Notes under the pieces: model-generated
Databases searched by the model: none
What the model was told of the DNA's origin: nothing
What the model saw: only the letters and a program-made list of their open reading frames with translations
Position numbers and translations under genes: made by a program
Shown here: piece by piece, positions 57,028 to 64,000 of the stretch
Numbering within the stretch: position 1 is the first letter of the stretch
Layout: each line of letters starts with the position of its first letter
Source: Saccharothrix sp. ALI-22-I
GTDB lineage: Bacteria; Actinomycetota; Actinomycetes; Mycobacteriales; Pseudonocardiaceae
Reading direction: 5' to 3'
Length of the DNA stretch: 64,000 nucleotides
NCBI RefSeq assembly: GCF_001984175.1
Contig: NZ_MTQP01000069.1
Coordinates: 992,001-1,056,000, forward strand

Positions 57028-57165
57028 TCAAAAGACGACGGTAAGTGCTAAAACAGGGCTAAAGCAACGGTTCCGACGCGGGCTCCCGCGGTCACACCTT
57101 CTCGAAACCGGCGGCCAGGCCCCTCGTCTGGCGTCTGCCGGTGGGTCGGCGCGCCGATTGCCGCG

Positions 57166-57198
57166 GTGCGGGGGGCCGGGCGTGCCGGCCCCCCGCAC
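57166..57198 (-). terminator. Terminator after the beta-helix gene
   Basis: Perfect 14-bp stem, GTGCGGGGGGCCGG (57166-57179) with CCGGCCCCCCGCAC (57185-57198), loop 5 nt, directly after the stop codon. Confidence 0.88.
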
Positions 57199-57204
57199 GG
57201 TGGC

Positions 57205-59679
<2,475 letters not shown>

Positions 59680-59761
59680 TCAGCCGAGTGCTCGGCCGCT
59701 GCCACGGCGCGTGGGACGCACTCGGACACGCGACCTTGACGTGGTCGTCACGACGTGTCGA

Positions 59762-60949
59762 TCACGACGGCAAGGGATCCAGGCGATCGGGAGTGACGGT
59801 GTCCCGCACCACCGCCAGCAGGCGCTGCCCGGCGCGTTCCGGCCGGACGTGGGGACCTTCGGACACCGGGACGGCGAGTCGACGGCGAGACGCGACGATC
59901 GCTTCCTCGTCGACGCGGACGCCCAGCCCCGGGCTGTCGCCCAGGATGAACGCCCCGTTCTCGACGTGGAGGTCGACCGAGATCCCCGACGGCGGCCGCA
60001 AGTCCTGCAGCTCGCTGACCAGGTGGTTCGGTACGGACGTCGCGGCGTGCAGCAACCCGACCGGCGTGTTGCCGATGGGGCTGACGGGCAGGTCGTGGGC
60101 GTGTGCGAGGGCCGCGACCCGCAGGAAGTGCGTGACACCCCAGCCCGCGGCCGCCTGCACGACGTCGATCGCTCCCGTCGAGATCAACGGGCGGTACTGT
60201 TCGAGGCCGGAGAGGTTCTCCCCGCTGGCGACCGACGCGCGGACGCCACGGCCGACGACCGCGTGGCCTTCCGCGTCCCACCGCCGGACCGGCTCCTCGA
60301 TCCAGATCAGGTCGAGCGTCCGTTCGAGCTCGACGACGTGGCGCACCGCCTGCTTGCGGGTCAACGCCTCGTTGACGTCGAGCATCAAACCCGGCCGTGT
60401 GCCGCGACCGGCGTTGGTGAGCACATCGCGCACCAGGATGAGGCGGTCCCGGTCCCGATCGACGTCGAGACCTCCCTTGATCTTCGCCACCCGCAGTCCG
60501 CGGTCGGCATAGGTCTCGTACAGCGCCACGAGTTCGTCGTCGCCCAGCCCGATGTCCACACCGGAGGCGTAGGCGGGCACGCGGCGGTCGCGTCCGCCGA
60601 GCAGTCGCCACAGCGGTTCGCCGGCGGCCTGCGCTTTGATGTCCCACAGCGCGGTGTCGAGGGCGCCGATGGTGCCGAACACCGCGCCCGCGTGGCCTGC
60701 TTTGAACGTCTGGCGCAGCATCCGGTCGTAGAGGGCGGTGACGCCGCGCGGGTCCTCGCCCTCCAAGGCGGCGAAGATCGAGTCGATCTCCACGTGTGGT
60801 CCGAACCCGACGCCGGTGATGCCCACGTCCGTCTCGACGACGACGATCGGAACCCGGACGAGGCCGTCGGCGAAGACGCCGTTGGCGTCGCCGACCGGCC
60901 GACCCCAGTCCTGGACGGTGGTGAGGGTCCGGTAACCAGTGATGCGCAT
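59762..60949 (-). CDS. Enolase-superfamily (mandelate racemase-like) sugar-acid dehydratase
   Basis: 395 residues from ATG 60949, 4 nt after the ancestral stop of the decayed permease gene; the open frame upstream is that permease remnant. The N-terminal capping domain is followed by a barrel with the KxK motif in LRVAKIKGGLDV and the metal ligands Asp in LMLDVNEAL, Glu in LIWIEEPV and Glu in ASGENLSGL. The late strand PVSPIGNTPVGLLHAA is present. Family members dehydrate or isomerise aldonic/uronic acids. With a carbohydrate importer beside it and a hemicellulose island next door, a plant-derived sugar acid is likely. Confidence 0.85.
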   Translation of the reverse strand: MRITGYRTLTTVQDWGRPVGDANGVFADGLVRVPIVVVETDVGITGVGFGPHVEIDSIFAALEGEDPRGVTALYDRMLRQTFKAGHAGAVFGTIGALDTALWDIKAQAAGEPLWRLLGGRDRRVPAYASGVDIGLGDDELVALYETYADRGLRVAKIKGGLDVDRDRDRLILVRDVLTNAGRGTRPGLMLDVNEALTRKQAVRHVVELERTLDLIWIEEPVRRWDAEGHAVVGRGVRASVASGENLSGLEQYRPLISTGAIDVVQAAAGWGVTHFLRVAALAHAHDLPVSPIGNTPVGLLHAATSVPNHLVSELQDLRPPSGISVDLHVENGAFILGDSPGLGVRVDEEAIVASRRRLAVPVSEGPHVRPERAGQRLLAVVRDTVTPDRLDPLPS

Positions 60950-60953
60950 TTTG

Positions 60954-61129
60954 TCAGCCCTTCGTGGCCCCCGCGGTGACGCGTCGGCGATCTGGCGCTG
61001 CAGGAACAGGTAGACGACGAGGAGTGCCGGGGCACCCGTCGGAAGCATGACCAGCGGGTAGATCGTCGCCGGCGCGAGCCCGGCCATCGGCACCGCGACG
61101 ACCCATTTCGTCAACCGGCGGCCGGCCAT
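60954..61129 (-). pseudogene. Remnant of a MalG-type carbohydrate ABC permease (large internal deletion plus frameshift)
   Basis: Only about 58 codons remain where a permease of about 270-300 residues is expected. The start is normal: ATG 61129 shares a base with the stop of the first permease, and RRLTKWVVAVPMAGLAPATIYPLVML reads as MalG helix 1. It then jumps to LPTGAPALLVVYLFLQRQIADA, a typical last helix. The usual C-terminus (T-A-G-A-T-K-G-stop) is present but in the +1 frame, ending at TGA 60956-60954, so one base is missing near GACGCGTCACC. The middle helices and coupling loop are gone. It cannot make a working permease. Confidence 0.8.
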
Positions 61130-62115
61130 CAGCCCTCCCTGCCCGCGCGGCGCAGGACGGCGATCTGGGCCAGCCCCACCACGAGCATGATCAGGAACAG
61201 TGCCGTCGAGGCGGCGGAGGCGAGCGCGGGCTGGTTGAACTGTCCCTGTTGGACCCAGATGTAGTACTCCGGGAGGTAGGTGGACGCCTCCGGACCGCCG
61301 CTGGTCATCACGAACAACAGGCCGAACATCGACGTCAACATGCCGATCATCGTGGTCACGAAGACGAACTGGATCGTGCGGGACAGACCCGGGATGATCA
61401 CGTGCCAGACGGTCTGCGGGAGGGACGCGCCGTCCACCTTGGCGGCGTCCAGCAGCGAGGGGTCGAGGGCCGCGAACCCGGCCAGGAACACGACCAGCGC
61501 CATGCCGAACGTCGCCCAGACGTGCACGCCGACGACCGCGAAGATCGCCACGTCCGGATCGCCGAGCCAGTCCACCGGCCCGAGGCCCACCCCGCCGAGG
61601 ACCGCGTTGAGCGGACCGTCGTAGGCGAGCAACAGGTTGAAGATCGCACCCACGATCACCGGGGAGAGCACGGCCGGGAAGAAGTAGACGCCCCGGTAGA
61701 CCCGATGTCCGGGGACCCGCAGGTAGATCAACGTGGCGAGCAGACCGGGGATCGCCACGGCCACCGGGAGCAACAGCACGAGCAGGCCGACGTTGCCCAA
61801 CGCGGTGCGGAACAGCGGATCGCCGAACAGGGTCACGTAGTTGTCCAGGCCGACCGACGTGCCGTTGCGGTCGCCGTCACCGGTGAAGGAGAAGTTGACC
61901 CCGAGCACCAGCGGCCACAGCCGCAGCACGACGATGATCAGGACGGCCGGCGCCACCAGGACGAACGGCGCCAGGCGCTCGACCCTCGACCCGCGACGGG
62001 TTCGCCGCGAGAACGGCCTCCCCGGTCGCCGCCCCGCCGCTCCGGCGACCACTCCCCTCTCGGTTCGCCCAGCCACTACCGGGCGAACCGAGGACGGGGA
62101 ACCTCCGGACGGCAC
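61129..62115 (-). CDS. Carbohydrate ABC transporter permease, MalF/UgpA type
   Basis: 328 residues from GTG 62115, 3 bp after the binding protein stop. A long basic N-terminal arm of about 45 residues precedes helix 1 (LAPFVLVAPAVLIIVVLRLWPLVLGVNFSF). The EAA motif SLLDAAKVDGASLPQTVWHVIIPGL is near residue 220, and the C-terminal YYIWVQQGQFNQPALASAASTALFLIMLVVGL is intact. It appears functional by sequence, but its partner permease is destroyed, so the transporter should not work unless another permease substitutes. As usual for this family no ATPase gene is adjacent; MsiK-like shared ATPases serve such systems in actinomycetes. Confidence 0.9.
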   Translation of the reverse strand: MPSGGSPSSVRPVVAGRTERGVVAGAAGRRPGRPFSRRTRRGSRVERLAPFVLVAPAVLIIVVLRLWPLVLGVNFSFTGDGDRNGTSVGLDNYVTLFGDPLFRTALGNVGLLVLLLPVAVAIPGLLATLIYLRVPGHRVYRGVYFFPAVLSPVIVGAIFNLLLAYDGPLNAVLGGVGLGPVDWLGDPDVAIFAVVGVHVWATFGMALVVFLAGFAALDPSLLDAAKVDGASLPQTVWHVIIPGLSRTIQFVFVTTMIGMLTSMFGLLFVMTSGGPEASTYLPEYYIWVQQGQFNQPALASAASTALFLIMLVVGLAQIAVLRRAGREG

Positions 62116-62118
62116 GGA

Positions 62119-63387
62119 TCAACTCGCCTTGTCGGAGGCGGCCAGCTGCGCCACGGCCTCGTCTGCGGTGATCGAGCCGCTGAGCAGTTGCTGTGAAAGG
62201 CGACCCATCAGATCGACCGTCTTGGAGGACAAGGCGACGTGCAGGGCGGGCTTGCCGGTCTTGATCCCCGCGGTGATCGTGGTGACGGCCGGGCCGCCGG
62301 CGGAGACGTCGATGGTGGTGTCGGATGCGATCGCGCCCGCGTCCGCGTAGAAGGCCTTCAGCGCCTCGGACGACGTCAACGACCGCACCAGGTCGGCGGC
62401 GACCTTCGGGTCCTTGGTCCACTTCGCGACCGCGTAGCCGATTCCACCGTCGTACGGCAGGCTCGGGGTCGCCGCGGGGTTGACCACCGGCGCCGCCATG
62501 ACGCCGACGTCGTCCGGGTCGAGGAACTCGGCGAAGTCCTTCCAGTGCCCGATGTCGGACATCAGGCCGATGATGTGCGCGGCCTTGCCCGACTGGAAGA
62601 CCGCGAACGCGTCGTTGAACATCGCGGTGGAGTTGACCCCGTCGTTGTTCAGGCCGGCGTCGTTGACCTGCTTCCAGAGCTCGAAGATCCGCTTCACGTC
62701 CGGCGAGGCCCAGTTCCGCTTTCCGGCGATCCAGTCGTCGTACTCCTGCGGCGCGAGCACCGCCGAACCGACGCTGGACAGGAAGAACTGGATTCCGATG
62801 CCTTCCTTGTTGCCCACGCCGAAGCACTTGGCACCCGTCTTGCCGGTGATCGCGCCGCAGTTCTCGACGAAGTCGTCCCACGTCTTGGCGGGCGCCTCGG
62901 GGTCCAGTCCCGCCTGTTCGTACAGAGCCTTGTTGTAGTAGAGCGGGTGACCTTGCAGCGTCACCGGCGAGGCATAGGTCTTCCCGTCCCGGGTGAACGC
63001 CTCCCAGCCCGCCAGCCGCTGCTTGTCCTGGGCGACGTACTCGTCCAGCGGCACCAGCGCGTCGACCCGGTCACGGAGCTGACCGCCCCCGTTGAAGAGC
63101 ATGACGTCGGGCCCCTTGCCGGACTGGATCGCCGCCCCGAGCAGCGTGTAGTACTGGTCGAACGGCTGGGCCACGAATTCGACCTCGGTGTCCGGGTGGC
63201 TCTTCGCGAAATCGGCCTTCGCCTTGTCGAGGTACGCGGCCACATTCGCATCGCCGGACTTCCAGTCCCAGACCACCAGCTTGTCGCCCGAACTGCCGGA
63301 GGATCCCGGCGCCGTGGCGCTTCCGCAGCCGGACGCCAGTGCCAGACCCAGGACCAGGGCAGCCGACCACAGTGCGCGCTGCTTCAT
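62119..63387 (-). CDS. Carbohydrate ABC substrate-binding lipoprotein (SBP family 1)
   Basis: 422 residues. Signal peptide with lipobox LASGC near residue 21. Family 1 features are KLVVWDWKSGDANVAAYLDKAKADFAKSHPDTEVEF, GKGPDVMLFNGGGQLRDRVDALVPLDEYV, VTLQGHPLYYNKALYEQAGLDPEAPAKTWDDFVENC and MFNDAFAVFQSGKAAHIIGLMSDIGHW. Ligands are oligosaccharides or sugar acids. It opens the operon that continues with the permease, permease remnant and enolase-type dehydratase. A TTGACG-17-TTACGT promoter and an operator-like inverted repeat lie about 65-90 bp upstream, shared with the divergent GntR gene. Confidence 0.9.
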   Translation of the reverse strand: MKQRALWSAALVLGLALASGCGSATAPGSSGSSGDKLVVWDWKSGDANVAAYLDKAKADFAKSHPDTEVEFVAQPFDQYYTLLGAAIQSGKGPDVMLFNGGGQLRDRVDALVPLDEYVAQDKQRLAGWEAFTRDGKTYASPVTLQGHPLYYNKALYEQAGLDPEAPAKTWDDFVENCGAITGKTGAKCFGVGNKEGIGIQFFLSSVGSAVLAPQEYDDWIAGKRNWASPDVKRIFELWKQVNDAGLNNDGVNSTAMFNDAFAVFQSGKAAHIIGLMSDIGHWKDFAEFLDPDDVGVMAAPVVNPAATPSLPYDGGIGYAVAKWTKDPKVAADLVRSLTSSEALKAFYADAGAIASDTTIDVSAGGPAVTTITAGIKTGKPALHVALSSKTVDLMGRLSQQLLSGSITADEAVAQLAASDKAS

Positions 63388-63450
63388 TGCTGCTCACTTC
63401 CCCAGACGGCGGCCGGGCGATCTACGCGCTCGGCGCGATTGCGGCCACAA

Positions 63451-63495
63451 ACGTAACGTCGTATGACGTATGACGTCAACGGTGCTACGTATACT
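63451..63495. promoter_or_regulatory. Divergent promoter/operator of the sugar-acid operon and GntR gene
   Basis: Minus-strand promoter: TTGACG (63474-63479), 17-bp spacer, TTACGT (63451-63456). The inverted repeat TGACGTATGACGTCA (63464-63478; 6-bp arms, 3-bp centre) overlaps its -35 box, within a GTATGAC direct repeat. A plus-strand TATACT (63490-63495) could be the -10 of the GntR gene. Confidence 0.6.
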
Positions 63496-63544
63496 CGCCG
63501 CAGCCCTGAAAGCACCCGGGGCGCATGGCGCAACCGGAGGAAAG

Positions 63545-64000
63545 ATGACCGCAGCGGACCGGCGAGCGGCCGAAGACGCACCCGCACCTCCCGAGTGGGC
63601 GCGTCGACCGGCCAACCTGGCCAAGGCGGTCACCGCGGAACTCGTGGGGCGCATCGTCCGGGGCGTCCACCCCTCCGGGACGTCCTTGCCGCCCGAGCCC
63701 GCACTCGGCGCGACCTTCTCGGTCAGCCGGACCGTCATCCGCGAAGCGGTGAAGATCCTCCAGGAGAAGGGCCTGGTCCAGGTGCGCCAAGGCGCCGGCA
63801 CCATGGTCACCCCGCCCGCGATGTGGAACATGCTGGACGAACTCGTCCTCGCGGCCACCATCGCCGAAGACGAAACGCTGGCCGTGCTCGACGATCTCGT
63901 GGTCACCCGGCGGCTCCTCGAATCGGACATGGCCCAGGTCGCCGCCCGCACGGCCGACCAGGACACGATCGACCGGCTACGCGCCCTCGTGGACCGGATG
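63545..64000 (+). CDS. GntR-family (FadR subfamily) regulator, truncated by the window end
   Basis: The frame is open from ATG 63545 to the window edge (152 residues), preceded by GGAGGAAAG. A GntR winged helix-turn-helix occupies about residues 25-90: LAKAVTAELVGRIVRGVHPSGTSLPPEPALG, then SVSRTVIREAVKILQEKGLVQVRQGAGTMV. The start of an all-helical FCD effector domain follows (LDDLVVTRRLLESDMAQVAARTADQDTIDRLRALV). FadR-type members commonly sense sugar acids and control dehydratase operons such as the divergent one here. The operator candidate in the shared promoter region supports direct control. Confidence 0.9.
   Translation, partial: MTAADRRAAEDAPAPPEWARRPANLAKAVTAELVGRIVRGVHPSGTSLPPEPALGATFSVSRTVIREAVKILQEKGLVQVRQGAGTMVTPPAMWNMLDELVLAATIAEDETLAVLDDLVVTRRLLESDMAQVAARTADQDTIDRLRALVDRM

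Larger units (their letters stand above)
56909..57204. promoter_or_regulatory. Intergenic region upstream of the GH54 gene
   Basis: 296 bp without a gene. It holds the palindrome TCGAACCGGTTCGA (57014-57027), an AT-richer stretch around 57000-57070 with GCTAAA words, and the terminator of the upstream beta-helix gene (57166-57198). Confidence 0.5.

Noticed and set aside
59762-61129. A single 455-residue enolase-superfamily protein starting at 61129
   Set aside because: Its first 60 residues read as the start and end of a MalG permease, and the ancestral permease stop lies 4 nt before a normal enolase start at 60949.

Overview
The window is very GC-rich, densely packed and full of 4-nt ATGA/GTGA gene overlaps. 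It carries Tat-type and lipoprotein signal sequences, GTG and TTG starts, and secreted cellulases and xylanases with CBM2/CBM13 modules. This points to a soil actinomycete, plausibly of the Pseudonocardiales (Saccharothrix/Actinosynnema/Lentzea type). That placement is inference from style; I saw no rRNA, tRNA, transposase or CRISPR array.

Layout. (1) 1-6256, plus strand: the end of a membrane protein, a SAM methyltransferase, a complete Dpp/Nik-type importer (binding lipoprotein, two permeases, one double ATPase) and a GNAT acetyltransferase, all as one tightly overlapped operon. (2) 6257-7699: a terminator, two operator-like palindromes with no gene to serve, and an NmrA-like reductase. (3) 7700-28957: a 12-gene minus-strand operon (two FAD amine oxidoreductases, two AstE-like deacylases, aminotransferase, aldehyde dehydrogenase, aldo-keto reductase, HAD hydrolase, Pot-type ABC importer) diverging from an IclR regulator. 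Next comes a GABA-shunt-like set (GABA aminotransferase, succinate-semialdehyde dehydrogenase, 2-hydroxyglutarate dehydrogenase-like FAD/Fe-S protein) diverging from a PucR regulator. Together they read as a route from an amine or N-acyl-diamine to GABA and succinate. (4) 28985-37671: two divergent Dpp/Nik-like importers, each with a binding lipoprotein and a rare fused double permease, sharing one ATPase pair. Their 290-bp intergenic region holds Zur-like, IdeR/DmdR-like and IclR-type operator candidates. (5) 37782-59598: a plant cell-wall degradation island with two GH6 cellulases, GH43-CBM6, GH43, GH27-CBM13, GH10-CBM13, CBM13-GH62, CBM13-GH43, GH43, GH12, SGNH esterase-CBM13, GH54-CBM13 and a beta-helix protein with CBM13. 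It carries a perfect CebR box and several LacI-type palindromes. (6) 59762-64000: a sugar-acid locus with an enolase-superfamily dehydratase, a carbohydrate ABC binding protein and first permease, a decayed second permease, and the start of a divergent GntR/FadR regulator.

The most notable signals are: a tandem 17-bp palindrome pair with 20-bp spacing found both at the IclR/catabolic promoter and between the two divergent importers; the dual-importer region itself; a second sugar permease reduced to its first and last segments plus a 1-nt frameshift; a recent duplication of CBM13 modules with 110 bp of perfect identity and a vestigial gene end; and orphan operators between convergent genes. 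All functional claims come from reading motifs by eye; no database search was possible.
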